Notes: a model not told the origin generated them from the sequence alone. A stretch of DNA of 64,000 nucleotides from VXNE01 sp965116625 (GCA_965116625.1 OZ220717.1:186001-250000), one strand, 5' to 3'; positions 36,287 to 45,733 are shown, numbered from the stretch's first letter. Numbers and translations are program-made.

Positions 36287-36314
36287 GTTGCTCTCCTCCC
36301 TTGCCTACAAGGTC

Positions 36315-36320
36315 ATTCTA
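36315..36320 (-). promoter_or_regulatory. Conserved TAGAAT -10-like box, PhyH copy 1
   Basis: It reads TAGAAT on the minus strand inside GGGCGTAGAATG, 28 nt upstream of the start codon. The same box recurs at the same distance before two paralogues and an LLM gene. Confidence 0.5.
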
Positions 36321-36415
36321 CGCCCGAACGCACGACGTCGCACCGCTTGGGGTGTTGCGGACAGGGCTATTCCGCCTTGTAGTGTTCGCGCGCCATCGCC
36401 TCACATTCACCAAAG

Positions 36416-36460
36416 TTCGACTTGTCTAAATACGACTTGTCTAAATACGACTTGACGAAT
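36416..36460 (+). repeat. Three 15-bp direct repeats (iteron-like)
   Basis: Units are TTCGACTTGTCTAAA, TACGACTTGTCTAAA and TACGACTTGACGAAT, directly abutting. The array ends 27 nt before the ATPase start. Iterated sites of this kind suit cooperative binding of a regulator, perhaps the ATPase itself. Confidence 0.75.
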
Positions 36461-36487
36461 GTTGCGCGTTCGGACGACACTTGTCCC

Positions 36488-37903
36488 ATGGTCGAGTTCG
36501 TAGGGCGTCGCAGGGAAATCGGTCTGTTGACCCGGGCATTCGAGTCGCCCGGTGCCGAGTTCATCCCCATCTACGGCAGGCGCCGTGTGGGCAAGAGCGA
36601 ACTCATCCTGCGATTCATGGCGGGCAGGCCCGGCGTGTACTACCTGGGCAAGCAGTCGCCGACGGATCTGCAGGTCCGGGAATTCCTCGCCGAAGCGGCT
36701 ACCGCCCTTGCCATGCCCCTGGTCGCCGACCTGCGGATCGACAACTGGCGACAGGCGCTGCTTGCGGTCGTCGAACAATGGAGCGCCGCCCATCCCGGCG
36801 CCAAACTGATCCTGGCCCTCGACGAGTTCCAATGGATCGCCGCGGCGAGTCCCGAACTGTTGTCCGAACTGCAGCACTGCTGGGACCGCCACTGGAAGCC
36901 CGCAGGCAACGTCGTGCTCGTCGTGTGCGGCTCCTACCTCGGATTCATGGAGCGGGAGGTGCTCGGCAAGACGAGTCCGCTATTTGGCCGGCGCACCGCG
37001 CAAATCCACCTACGGCCTTTCGGGTACCAGGAAGCCGCGGAATTTCATCCCCGCTGGTCTGTCGCCGACCGAGCGAGGGCGTACTTCCTGGTCGGGGGCA
37101 TTCCACAGTATCTGCTCGGTCTCGACGATGCGCGTTCGATCGACACCAACATCCGCGAACACATGCTCGACGAGTTCGCGCCGCTCTTCCACGAATCGAC
37201 TTTCCTGCTGCGCGAGGAACTCCGCGAAGTGGCGCCCTACCACGCGATCCTGTTCGCGATCGCCTCGGGGGCGCGCACGGTCCGAACGATGGCGGACGCT
37301 GCGGGGCTGCCCGAACGCAACTTGCACTACTACATCCAGCAACTCGTCAATCTGGGCTACATCGAGCGGTCCTACCCTTGCGACGGACGTCGCCGCAATC
37401 CGCGCCAGTTGCGTCTGCGCATCGTCGACCCGCTGCTGAAGTTCTGGTTTCGATTCGTGTTCCCGAATACGAGCATCCTGCGCAGCGCCGGAGCCCGCCA
37501 GGCATTCGCCGAACGCATCGCCCCTTCGCTGGAGGCCTGGTTCGGCAGTTGTTTCGAGCAACTGTGCCGCGAGGCCCTGCCGCTCATCTACCTCGACGAA
37601 GGCGTCCACGCGGGGTTCGAGGTGGGCGAGTTCTGGAGCAAGGAGACGCAGATCGACATAGTCGGCGTCCGCGATGACAACTGGACCGATCTCGGCGAGT
37701 GCAAGTGGGGTCGGTTCGGCTCGACGCGCGCGCTGGTTGACGAACTGGAAGGCAAGGTCGCGCGGTACCCGAACACCCGCGGCGCGACGCTGGGACGACG
37801 CTACTTCGTGCGCCGGAAACCCCCCAGGGCAAGCACACCGGGCTGGTATTCCCTCGACGACCTGTATGCCCTGCCCCTCGGCGGCGGGCATGACGTCACT
37901 TAG
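36488..37903 (+). CDS. Archaeal-type ATPase with DUF234 nuclease-like domain
   Basis: This 471-residue protein has the ATPase_2 domain (Walker A GRRRVGKSEL near residue 32, Walker B ILALDEFQWIAAA near 115). A winged helix follows (TMADAAGLPERNLHYYIQQLVNLGYIER), then a DUF234 domain whose TQIDIVGV...ECKWG resembles a PD-(D/E)xK nuclease site. The ATG at 36488 (MVEFVGRRREIGLL) is preferred; a longer frame from 36422 translates the iterons. Such ATPases are common in mobile or addiction-like islands; role unknown. Confidence 0.85.
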   Translation: MVEFVGRRREIGLLTRAFESPGAEFIPIYGRRRVGKSELILRFMAGRPGVYYLGKQSPTDLQVREFLAEAATALAMPLVADLRIDNWRQALLAVVEQWSAAHPGAKLILALDEFQWIAAASPELLSELQHCWDRHWKPAGNVVLVVCGSYLGFMEREVLGKTSPLFGRRTAQIHLRPFGYQEAAEFHPRWSVADRARAYFLVGGIPQYLLGLDDARSIDTNIREHMLDEFAPLFHESTFLLREELREVAPYHAILFAIASGARTVRTMADAAGLPERNLHYYIQQLVNLGYIERSYPCDGRRRNPRQLRLRIVDPLLKFWFRFVFPNTSILRSAGARQAFAERIAPSLEAWFGSCFEQLCREALPLIYLDEGVHAGFEVGEFWSKETQIDIVGVRDDNWTDLGECKWGRFGSTRALVDELEGKVARYPNTRGATLGRRYFVRRKPPRASTPGWYSLDDLYALPLGGGHDVT

Positions 37904-38079
37904 GGAGAGAGCCGCCGGTCCAGCTGCGCATCCGTTTCCGCGGACGCTACGGCACGTCCGGCGACCGCCCGCGAAACGCGCCGGCCGTCAATGAACATCC
38001 TGCTCGCAGCTCCCATCGATACGCGAGAACCAGTGCCAGGCCACTGCCCAATAGACCCGAGTGCCTGCGCTGGCACTAA
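37904..38079. other. Intergenic stretch before the second MITE
   Basis: About 180 bp separate the ATPase stop from the MITE. I see no gene, RNA or repeat in it. Confidence 0.5.
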
Positions 38080-38320
38080 CCCGCAAATCTCACCAAGGCG
38101 CTTGTTGAATCAGTAAAGGTCATTGCATTTCAATGAGGTATGTTCGGTTTTCGACGTTCGGACAGGTAACAGACCGCGCTGCCGCGCCCTCGCTGGTCTT
38201 TTTTCCGTGTGCGCGCACATGCTCCCTGCACCATAAGCGACGGCTATGCTTCCGCTCGCGAGCACGCGCACACGAAAAAAATCCTGCGCGATCATCGCGG
38301 CCCTTGGTGAGATTTGCGGG
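38080..38320. mobile_element. 241-bp MITE, copy 2
   Basis: The inverted ends CCCGCAAATCTCACCAAGG and CCTTGGTGAGATTTGCGGG are perfect complements over 19 nt. It is flanked on both sides by CTAA (38076-38079 and 38321-38324), a 4-bp target duplication. The interior is nearly identical to copy 1 at 17248-17488. Confidence 0.85.
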
Positions 38321-41300
38321 CTAACCGGTAGGGACTTCGGGCGAAACCATCTCCCACCGCACGGCGTCCGCCACCGTGATCTCGCCAGTCGTGGCGTCGG
38401 AGACCACGACCGTCACGGGACCGGCGGGAAGTTCGAATGTCCCGACATCGTTCCAGCCCGGCACGGCGATGCTCGCATCGAAGCTCACGGGCACGCGCCG
38501 CTCGACCGCCACGATGTCCAGATCGAGCGTCCCCAGGCGGTCGGCGACTCGCCAAAACCGGGATATCGAGGCCCGGGTCCTCTTGCTCGCGGACGGCCCC
38601 GGCAGGTGGTAGTGAAGACGCCAGGTCCCCGACGTCGGCAGTTCCGCGCGGAAAGAGGCGCTGCCCTCCCCGGCGCCTGCGCGGATGCGCGTCAGCGTCC
38701 GCCGGTACTTGCCCCAACTCACCGTATCGGCGTGTTCCTGACGTCGCCAACGGCGTTCTCGGGCATCGCCGTCGTATTCCGTAACGGTCGCGCGATCTTT
38801 CTCGTCGCCGCCGAAATCGATCCGAAAGCCCTTGCGGGGCGGCTGCACGACAGAGAAGCCCGGGTCCAGATCATCAACGACGATGCCGAGGTCCGGCGGC
38901 ACCCAGTCGCTCCGCCGAGCACCCTGGAACGGTTCGCCCGGGGTAATGGTCTCCGAATCGATATCGGGCAGCGCCAGCCGTATGATGCGCCGGTTCCGCG
39001 ACAGATTGGTCTCGAGGCGAACTTCGCGGGGCGGCGATCGGGTCACGACGCCCAACTCCAGCGAAGTGTGGCCAGGGACGGGGGAGAAGTCCCCGCGCTC
39101 GAACGCCGCTGCGGCGCCGCGGCGCTCGGACGGAGCCCGAAACGAGATTCCGGCGACACCCGCCACAGGCTCGTCGTTGCGCACATGGACGGCGAGCTGG
39201 TAGCGGGGCTGGCCGTTGTCGTCGTCGGCGAGGCGCCAGGCGCGAAGGTCGGAGGCCAGGAATCCCGGCAATGCTGACTCCCGCATGAAGTGCTCGATGT
39301 ATGGGGCCACTGCCGGTTCCGTGTCCGCCATCGCCGCCATGAAGTCGTCGAGCGCGAAGGTGCCCCCGCCGTGGCGCGACCGGATCAACGCGAGGAACTC
39401 CGCAACCTTGTCCCCTCCCATCAGTCCCCGGATGGCCCCAGCGATGAGATTGCCCTTGTGGATCAGGATGTCGGCGTGTTCCCGGGATGCCGTCGGGTCG
39501 AACCCTGTGAACGACAACTCGGCGCTGCGGTCGTCCAACTCCATTGAGGAGAACTGGTACCAGTTAGAGCTGAAAGTCGCCGTACCCAGGAGCCGGTGCG
39601 TCAGGCGGAGCGGCAACGGTGCATCGGGCTGGAATCCCAGTTGCAGCCAGTGACCGGGTGCCACGGTCCGCGCACCGCGCCACCGCCAGGCCGTCAGCGA
39701 CTCGACCAGGTAGTTCACGGCGAGCGCACCCTCACCCGAAGCGCTGGTCAGGTAGGTCAAGAGGTTGCGCGCGCCGCCGGCCGTGAGCGGGAGTTGGTGC
39801 GGACCGAAGCTCTCCACGCTGGCGAGATCCCATTCCAGAACCACGTCGCCGGGGGCCGATCCGACACCCCGCCGCGCGCTAAATCGCCTGGTTGGCAATC
39901 CATGTTCGGGCAACATCTGTATGCCGGGCAACGACTGGACCGTGTCCAGCAACCGGCCGCCCCCGTAGCGCCGAAGCTGGGCCGGTACTTCGACCAGGCT
40001 GAAGACGCCGTGCGGGTAGGCCAATCCCGGAATCGCCGCCAGTCGGGATCGGAGATGCTCGAGGGTCCCTTCGAGATTCTCCTCGGAGGCGAAGTGTTCG
40101 ACGCCGGCCAGGTGCGTCGGGTGGATCAGCAACTCGTATTGGACGCCATCGACCGTCAAAGCCCGGCGCGCGAACGGGGCCGCGATCAACGGGAATTCGG
40201 CCAGCGGCACGCTCGGTCGAAATCGCAGGTGGGCCGAATCCAGGGTGCGTCCCGGTCCCGCGGCGTGCCACCCGTCCGGCAACTCGACCGCCAGGTCGAT
40301 GTGGTGGAAATCGGGGGGATGAACCGCCGGATTGTCCGTGCCGAAGTTGGCGCCGGGCATCGGCAGCCAGCGAACCGCAGGCGTCAGCGCCACGTAGCGC
40401 GCATCGAAGATCGACGCCTGCTCGCCCTGCAGCACCATGGGCATGCCGAGCAGCGTCTCGTCCAATGCCCACACCGAACTGTCGAGGTAGCCGAAGCGCG
40501 GGTCGGGTATGCCTTGGGCGCGAATCGACAGCCTGGCTTCCGTCCCCGGCGGCAACGCCCTGGCCGGGTGTATTGCCAGGATGCCCAGGTCTTGCTCGAA
40601 CGGCGTGTCCGAGCCGTCCAGGCGGACCGAGTCCACCCGCATGGCCGGGTTGAGACTGAAGCGAAGGTCGGTCGCCGCGCGTTCCTCCAGCAGCCGGAAG
40701 TCGAGGTCGACCGCGATGGTCAGGTTCCGCCCCGGATCGATGCGCACGTCCCCCGCTACGCGCTTGAGGTCCAGCCTCGGCGATTGCTGGGGTGCTCGGT
40801 GCGCGTCGGCCCAGGCAACGCGAACCGCGCGTTCGCCGTGGACATGCAGGACCAACGCCGCGAAACCGGCGCCGCTTGCCAGCATGAGGGCCGCTCCCCC
40901 CGCGACGCACGGCAGGCGCGACCTCGAATCGCGACGAGGAAATACCGCCGCGGCCATTGTCAGCAACCCTGCACCAAGCACCAGCACTGTCGCACGCTGC
41001 GCAAGGTCGACCCACGAGGGCATGCGCGGCAGGATTTCCGAACCCGGCAAGCCAAGGTTCGCGATACCGGAGACCACCGGCAGCATATGGAGCGGCGTGT
41101 TGAAGATCGCCCAGAACGCTGCGGCGAGCAATGCCAGGGCAACGAGGCAGACGGCCAGCCGGTTCCTTAGCCCGGCGGCCAGGAGCATCACCAACGCTCC
41201 CCAGACGAGTATGGCCGGAGGCGCATCGACAAACACGAATGTCGCGAGTGAAACCGGCTCGGGCGTGATGCGGCTGTAGGACAGGTTCATCACCGCGTCG

Positions 41301-41695
41301 ATCATTCCCATGCCCTGCACCAACAGCGCCCAGATAGCCAGCGGCAGCCAGGCGATGAGCGCGATGCCAAGCAATCGACCGCCAAGCAGCACGAAGTTGG
41401 GGATGGGCCGGGTGTCGAGCACCTCCGCGATCCGTTCCCGCTCGTCCCGGGCCCGCATGTCGAAGGCCATCAAGACCACGCCAAAGAGCAACACCCAGAG
41501 CAACAGCATGCCGATGCCCGGCAGGGCGAACCGGGTAGGCGCGTAGCCAGTGTACGACCCGCCAGACCATACGAGATAGACCAGCAATCCCCCGACGGCC
41601 ACCAGGAAACCCAACAGCCAGGTCCGGTTCAATCGCCGTGCCTGTCGAATCTCTGCGACTGCGACAGCGAGAACCCGAAGGGTCGTCATGGCCAA
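38321..41695 (-). CDS. ABC-2 permease / M1-peptidase-like fusion, catalytic motif absent
   Basis: This 1124-residue protein has about eight membrane spans in residues 25-290 (RTWLLGFLVAVGGLLVYLVW, IGMLLLWVLLFGVVLMAF and others), followed by a large soluble region related to M1 aminopeptidases. The family normally carries HExxH after the LPEHG stretch. Here LPEHGLPTRRFSARRG is followed by no HExxH, so peptidase activity is unlikely. No ABC ATPase is adjacent. The stop TAG lies in the target duplication of the MITE, so the native 3' end may have been changed. Confidence 0.75.
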   Translation of the reverse strand: MAMTTLRVLAVAVAEIRQARRLNRTWLLGFLVAVGGLLVYLVWSGGSYTGYAPTRFALPGIGMLLLWVLLFGVVLMAFDMRARDERERIAEVLDTRPIPNFVLLGGRLLGIALIAWLPLAIWALLVQGMGMIDAVMNLSYSRITPEPVSLATFVFVDAPPAILVWGALVMLLAAGLRNRLAVCLVALALLAAAFWAIFNTPLHMLPVVSGIANLGLPGSEILPRMPSWVDLAQRATVLVLGAGLLTMAAAVFPRRDSRSRLPCVAGGAALMLASGAGFAALVLHVHGERAVRVAWADAHRAPQQSPRLDLKRVAGDVRIDPGRNLTIAVDLDFRLLEERAATDLRFSLNPAMRVDSVRLDGSDTPFEQDLGILAIHPARALPPGTEARLSIRAQGIPDPRFGYLDSSVWALDETLLGMPMVLQGEQASIFDARYVALTPAVRWLPMPGANFGTDNPAVHPPDFHHIDLAVELPDGWHAAGPGRTLDSAHLRFRPSVPLAEFPLIAAPFARRALTVDGVQYELLIHPTHLAGVEHFASEENLEGTLEHLRSRLAAIPGLAYPHGVFSLVEVPAQLRRYGGGRLLDTVQSLPGIQMLPEHGLPTRRFSARRGVGSAPGDVVLEWDLASVESFGPHQLPLTAGGARNLLTYLTSASGEGALAVNYLVESLTAWRWRGARTVAPGHWLQLGFQPDAPLPLRLTHRLLGTATFSSNWYQFSSMELDDRSAELSFTGFDPTASREHADILIHKGNLIAGAIRGLMGGDKVAEFLALIRSRHGGGTFALDDFMAAMADTEPAVAPYIEHFMRESALPGFLASDLRAWRLADDDNGQPRYQLAVHVRNDEPVAGVAGISFRAPSERRGAAAAFERGDFSPVPGHTSLELGVVTRSPPREVRLETNLSRNRRIIRLALPDIDSETITPGEPFQGARRSDWVPPDLGIVVDDLDPGFSVVQPPRKGFRIDFGGDEKDRATVTEYDGDARERRWRRQEHADTVSWGKYRRTLTRIRAGAGEGSASFRAELPTSGTWRLHYHLPGPSASKRTRASISRFWRVADRLGTLDLDIVAVERRVPVSFDASIAVPGWNDVGTFELPAGPVTVVVSDATTGEITVADAVRWEMVSPEVPTG

Positions 41696-41812
41696 ACCCG
41701 AACCCTATCGCGCCCCAACGACGCCACCGAACACTGTCTCCAATCCGTCAGGAATTCCTTTCAGAATTGGCAGCTTGCACGACGCGCGCTGTGGTCTGAG
41801 GCAGGAGCCTCG

Positions 41813-42883
41813 CTAGGCGTAGTGGTCGCCCTTTGACCCCAAGTCGACCCCGACCTCCCGCTCGTACGCCGCACGGACCTTGTCGGCGCTCGCCGTATTC
41901 GCCACGCGCGAGCTCTGGGTCGTGGCCCCCGGGACAGACCCTTGCTGGAGCGCCATCGCGAACCGCGGCCCGTACCTGTCGAGCAGCTTCTGCGGCACCC
42001 GGCCGATGTAATCTTCGAGCGGCCGCATAAACTGCCGCACGAAGTAGACCGTCATGCTTACCCGCAGCCCCGGCGCAATGCGGTTGAACGCGCCGTGCCA
42101 GGTGTTGCCGTGCCAGCAGACGAGCGATCCCGGCGGGGCCTCTATCACGACGGCCTGGTCCTTGCCTCCTTCCTCGTATGGAAGCAGCGCGGCCTCCGTG
42201 TCCGTAGGCCGGCGACACCACTTGTGACTGCCCGGCACGATGCACGTCGCCCCGTTCTCCCGATCAAAATCGGTCAAGACGTACGTGAACTGGGCCTGGT
42301 AGGCGATCGGCGGCAGCGGATTCGGCAATCCCGAGTCCGAGTGCAGCGCGAAATTGCTCTTGCACGGGCCTTTCATCCAGCAGCCCATGGACGAGAGCAC
42401 CCCGCTATGGCCCACCAGGTAGTTGACCAGCGCGAGCAGCGGAGGATTCATCACCGCCTCGGCAAACACCTCGTCCTCGTTGAAGATCAACGCCATGCCA
42501 TCGCCGAACGGCGAATCGACAGCGTCGTCCTGCCCTAAGAGGGCTGGGTCGGTCGCTTCCTTTCCGGATTCAACTTCGGATCCGTCCTTGCCATACCGTG
42601 CCGAGTCATAGCCATGCAGCAAGGCCGGCTTGTAGGCATGGGTGGCGCCGGTGACCACATCGGGTCGTTCGCCGTTGCGCCGCTCGGCGACATCGAGCAG
42701 GGCTTCGAGTAATCGCGCGGACAGATTGTTCGGATTCGCGATCTCCGGCGGCATGACGCAGTAGCCGTGCGCGTCGAGATCGGCCACGTAGCTTTGCAGA
42801 CCGAGATCGGTGATCTCCTTCCACGCGCGCTCCCGGGGTCCAAGTGGTTTTGCTTCAGCGGTTTCCAGTGCTGGTTCTGCCAT
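41813..42883 (-). CDS. PhyH-type dioxygenase, compact form (copy 2)
   Basis: This 356-residue paralogue of the gene at 35240 shares the N-terminal AWKEITDLGLQSYVADLDAHGY block. HxD is in FALHSDSGL and the distal His/Arg are in TWHGAFNRIAPGLRVS. An acidic linker (ESGKEATDPALLGQDD) varies between copies. A TAGAAT box lies 30 nt upstream of the ATG. Substrate unknown. Confidence 0.87.
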   Translation of the reverse strand: MAEPALETAEAKPLGPRERAWKEITDLGLQSYVADLDAHGYCVMPPEIANPNNLSARLLEALLDVAERRNGERPDVVTGATHAYKPALLHGYDSARYGKDGSEVESGKEATDPALLGQDDAVDSPFGDGMALIFNEDEVFAEAVMNPPLLALVNYLVGHSGVLSSMGCWMKGPCKSNFALHSDSGLPNPLPPIAYQAQFTYVLTDFDRENGATCIVPGSHKWCRRPTDTEAALLPYEEGGKDQAVVIEAPPGSLVCWHGNTWHGAFNRIAPGLRVSMTVYFVRQFMRPLEDYIGRVPQKLLDRYGPRFAMALQQGSVPGATTQSSRVANTASADKVRAAYEREVGVDLGSKGDHYA

Positions 42884-42913
42884 GATTCAAGTTCCTCCCC
42901 TAGCTATGCAGCC

Positions 42914-42919
42914 ATTCTA
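42914..42919 (-). promoter_or_regulatory. Conserved TAGAAT -10-like box, PhyH copy 2
   Basis: It reads TAGAAT on the minus strand within TTCGGGCGTAGAATG, the same 15 nt seen before the paralogue at 36286. It lies 30 nt before the start. Confidence 0.5.
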
Positions 42920-43019
42920 CGCCCGAACGCGGAATCCCGCATCGGGACGGCAATTCGGCTCCCCGCCGCCGAAAAGTCGTCTCATAATATGTGTGAACTT
43001 TTCTCCGAGAGACTGCGGC

Positions 43020-43244
43020 ATGAAGACCATCGGCGCGGCGAAATCCAAGGAGCAGTGCCTGGCATTGATCGATCATCTCGATCCGGAAGGTCTCGTAGTT
43101 ACCAAGCACGGCAAGCCGGTGGCGCGAGTCCTGCCCTATGAACGACGGTTCGCTCCTCTCATCGGCAGCCTGCAGGACAAGATCAGGGTTCACGGCAACA
43201 TTCTGAATACCGGGTCCCCGCGGCAAGTAAGTGTCGAATCTTGA
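43020..43244 (+). CDS. Phd/YefM-type antitoxin
   Basis: This 74-residue protein has the antitoxin N-terminal dimer/DNA-binding pattern KTIGAAKSKEQCLALIDHLDPEGLVVTKHGKPVARVLPY. The true start is ATG 43020; the longer frame from 42810 runs back into the PhyH leader. A TAATAT box lies at 42985-42990. It overlaps a truncated PIN gene, so it is probably an orphan antitoxin. Confidence 0.78.
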   Translation: MKTIGAAKSKEQCLALIDHLDPEGLVVTKHGKPVARVLPYERRFAPLIGSLQDKIRVHGNILNTGSPRQVSVES

Positions 43245-43356
43245 CGCACGTGTCCTGATTCAAGCGCTCAGCGGTGACCTGTGTCCGCGTGAGAAAGAAC
43301 TGCTCGTTCGACTGAATGGTCGGGACCAATCCCTGTACCGGACCGGCGTTACCTGA
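43231..43356 (+). pseudogene. Truncated PIN-domain (VapC-like) toxin
   Basis: The 41-codon frame reads VSNLDARVLIQALSGDLCPREKELL, matching the start of PIN toxins (LDTHVLIWALSGD), then loses similarity and stops. The first conserved Asp is present but the remaining acidic residues are gone. It overlaps the antitoxin in a different frame, as in intact modules. Its 3' end overlaps the CaiB gene on the other strand. Confidence 0.6.
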
Positions 43357-45733
43357 GCACGCCGCCGTCTCGCAGTTTCTTGATCCTCGCTGCGTCGTAA
43401 CCAAGGACCTCGGACAACAACGTGTCGGTATCCGCTCCCAGGCAGGGCGCGGGCGCGCGCACGCCGCTGGGCCGCTGATCGTGCCGCCACGGGATGCCCA
43501 CGTGGGCACGGCGACCGACCTCTGGATGATCGAGCCGCTCGATGAAGCCGCGCGAATTGAGATGCGGGTCCCGCACGATGTCCTCGGTGGTGAAGCTCGG
43601 GAAGGCCGCCACACGCTGGGCCTGGAGCAGCCACGTGACCTCCCAGCGATCCTTGCCGGCGGTCCATGCCGAGACGATCTCTTCCAGCGCATCCTCGTTC
43701 TGCTTGCGCGCCTCGAGGGTGAGGAAGCGTTCGTCACCGGCAAGCGCGGGATCGATGAGCGCCGCAAGCTTCAACCACTCGGCGTCGTCCGTGCACGCGA
43801 TGGACACCCATTCGTCGTCTCCGCGACAGGCGAAACAGCCGTGGGGTGCCATCCACGGGTCGCGATTGCCCATGCGCTCCGGCTGGGTGCCGTCGAACGC
43901 GTACTGCATCCAGGCCTCGAGCGCGAGGACTCCGGTCGCCTCCCAGAGCGACAGGTCCAGGTGGTCTCCAACGCCGGTCCGCTCGCGCTGATCGAGCGCG
44001 GATACGACCGCCCACGCGGCGGTCATTCCGGCGGTCGGATCCGGTATCGACGGTCCGAAGAGATCGGGTTTGCCACCGATGAATCCAGTCACCGAAGCCA
44101 GACCCGTGAGCGGCACCAGCGCTGGACCGTACGCCAGGTATTCGCGGTAGGGCCCCACCTGGCCGTAGCCGCTGATGCTCGCGAGGATGATGCGCGGATT
44201 GATGCGCTTGAGTTCCTCGTAACCGAGCCCGAGGCGGGCCATCACGCCGGTCCCGAAGTTCTGCAACACGACGTCCGATTCGGCGACGAAACCCTTGACG
44301 ATCTCGATCCCCCGCGGATCGCTGAGATCGACCGCTACGCTCTTCTTGCCCTGGTTCCACTGGTTGAACATTCCCGCGCGATTCAGTGACGGTTCCATGT
44401 CGTCCGGCGGGTTCGACATCCCGCCCCGACGGTAAAGATCCGGGCGCGTGGAAGACTCGCAACGTATGACCTCGGCGCCGAGGTGCGCGAGATGCATCGC
44501 GGCGAACGGCCCCGCCCAGACCCAGGACAGGTCGACGACCCGAACGCCCTCCAGCGGCAGGCGCGCTTCCGATGCCGCGGCAGAGCGTGACGCCGGCCGG
44601 GCATTCGCGAGGACTTCGGCGTTGTGTTCACCGAGGCGCGGCGCGGCACGGCGAATCTCCGCGCGTCCCGATGTCGTCAGCACCGCCGGGGCCAGGTATT
44701 CGAGGGGTCCTGTTTCCGGGTGGTCGACGGTCACGAAACCGTCCCGGGCGCGCAGGTGTTTGTCCGACGCCACCTGCTCGAAGTTCATCACCGGCGCAAG
44801 GCAGATGCGTCGGGCCTGGCCGGCGTGAAACAGTTCGAACGCGTTCCAGTCCGATATGAACTCCTGGTAGAAGTGGATGATGGCATCGTAGTTCTGGTGC
44901 CGGGTGCGCTGGTTCGCGAACATCTCGAGTTCAGTCCACTCCGGGTGACCCATGAACTCGACGATGCGCTCCCATTGGCTCTCCTCCATGCAGAGCATGA
45001 GGATCGGTCCGTCCTTGGCGTCGAACGTGCCCCAGGGATTCAGTTCGTAGCGCCTGCGAATCACCCCCTGGTAGGTATACCCCGGGATGGCGCCTTCGAG
45101 GCCCGACGCGATGTAGGCCTGCGCCGAAAGGTCAATGTAATCGCCCACTCCCGACCGCCGCGCGTCTCGGAACGTGGCAAGTGCGGCCGTCGCGCCGGCG
45201 ATGCCCGCCATCATTCCAGCCTGGTTCCCGAACACCTTGAGCGGCGGCAGCGACGGGTCAGTGTGAGTGCGCGGACAGAGATTCGCCCAGCCGCCCGCGT
45301 TCGCGACGGTGATGTCCTCGGCGACGAAGTCGCGGTAGGGGCCGGTGTTGCCGAAGGGGGTGATGGAAAGCGTCACGAGACCCGGGCACTCCGCCTTCAG
45401 CGTGGCAGGATCGAGACCGAGCGCCCGCGCCGGCAACCGGGAATAGTTGTGGACCAGGATGTCGGCCCAGTGAATGAGCTTGCGCATTTCGGCGCGGCCG
45501 TCTTCGGAGTCGAGATCGAGGCAGACGCCGCGTTTGTTCAGGTTGAGGGCAAGGAACGTACCGCTTTGCTCGGGGTCGTTCCTGTTGCCAGGGAATGGCC
45601 CTCGCCTGCGCGTCGTGTCGCCTTCGGGCGGCTCGACCTTCACCACGTCGGCACCGTGGTCGCCCAGCAGCTTCCCGGCGTACGCCGCGGAAAATCCGCT
45701 GCCAAGTTCGAGCACCCGAGGTGGTTCCGTCAC
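43349..45733 (-). CDS. Fused two-domain CaiB/BaiF CoA-transferase
   Basis: This 794-residue protein has two full class III CoA-transferase domains. The first (about 5-370) opens RVLELGSGFSAAYAGKLLGDHGADVVKVEPPEGD and has GDYIDLSAQAYIAS. The second (about 395-790) opens RVVDLSWVWAGPFAAMHLAHLGAEVIRCE and has GDHLDLSLWEATG. Each GDxxDLS carries an acidic residue near the catalytic position. Most family members are a single-domain 400 residues acting as dimers, so this is an internal duplication. It may activate the acid product of the PhyH module. Confidence 0.88.
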   Translation of the reverse strand: MTEPPRVLELGSGFSAAYAGKLLGDHGADVVKVEPPEGDTTRRRGPFPGNRNDPEQSGTFLALNLNKRGVCLDLDSEDGRAEMRKLIHWADILVHNYSRLPARALGLDPATLKAECPGLVTLSITPFGNTGPYRDFVAEDITVANAGGWANLCPRTHTDPSLPPLKVFGNQAGMMAGIAGATAALATFRDARRSGVGDYIDLSAQAYIASGLEGAIPGYTYQGVIRRRYELNPWGTFDAKDGPILMLCMEESQWERIVEFMGHPEWTELEMFANQRTRHQNYDAIIHFYQEFISDWNAFELFHAGQARRICLAPVMNFEQVASDKHLRARDGFVTVDHPETGPLEYLAPAVLTTSGRAEIRRAAPRLGEHNAEVLANARPASRSAAASEARLPLEGVRVVDLSWVWAGPFAAMHLAHLGAEVIRCESSTRPDLYRRGGMSNPPDDMEPSLNRAGMFNQWNQGKKSVAVDLSDPRGIEIVKGFVAESDVVLQNFGTGVMARLGLGYEELKRINPRIILASISGYGQVGPYREYLAYGPALVPLTGLASVTGFIGGKPDLFGPSIPDPTAGMTAAWAVVSALDQRERTGVGDHLDLSLWEATGVLALEAWMQYAFDGTQPERMGNRDPWMAPHGCFACRGDDEWVSIACTDDAEWLKLAALIDPALAGDERFLTLEARKQNEDALEEIVSAWTAGKDRWEVTWLLQAQRVAAFPSFTTEDIVRDPHLNSRGFIERLDHPEVGRRAHVGIPWRHDQRPSGVRAPAPCLGADTDTLLSEVLGYDAARIKKLRDGGVLR

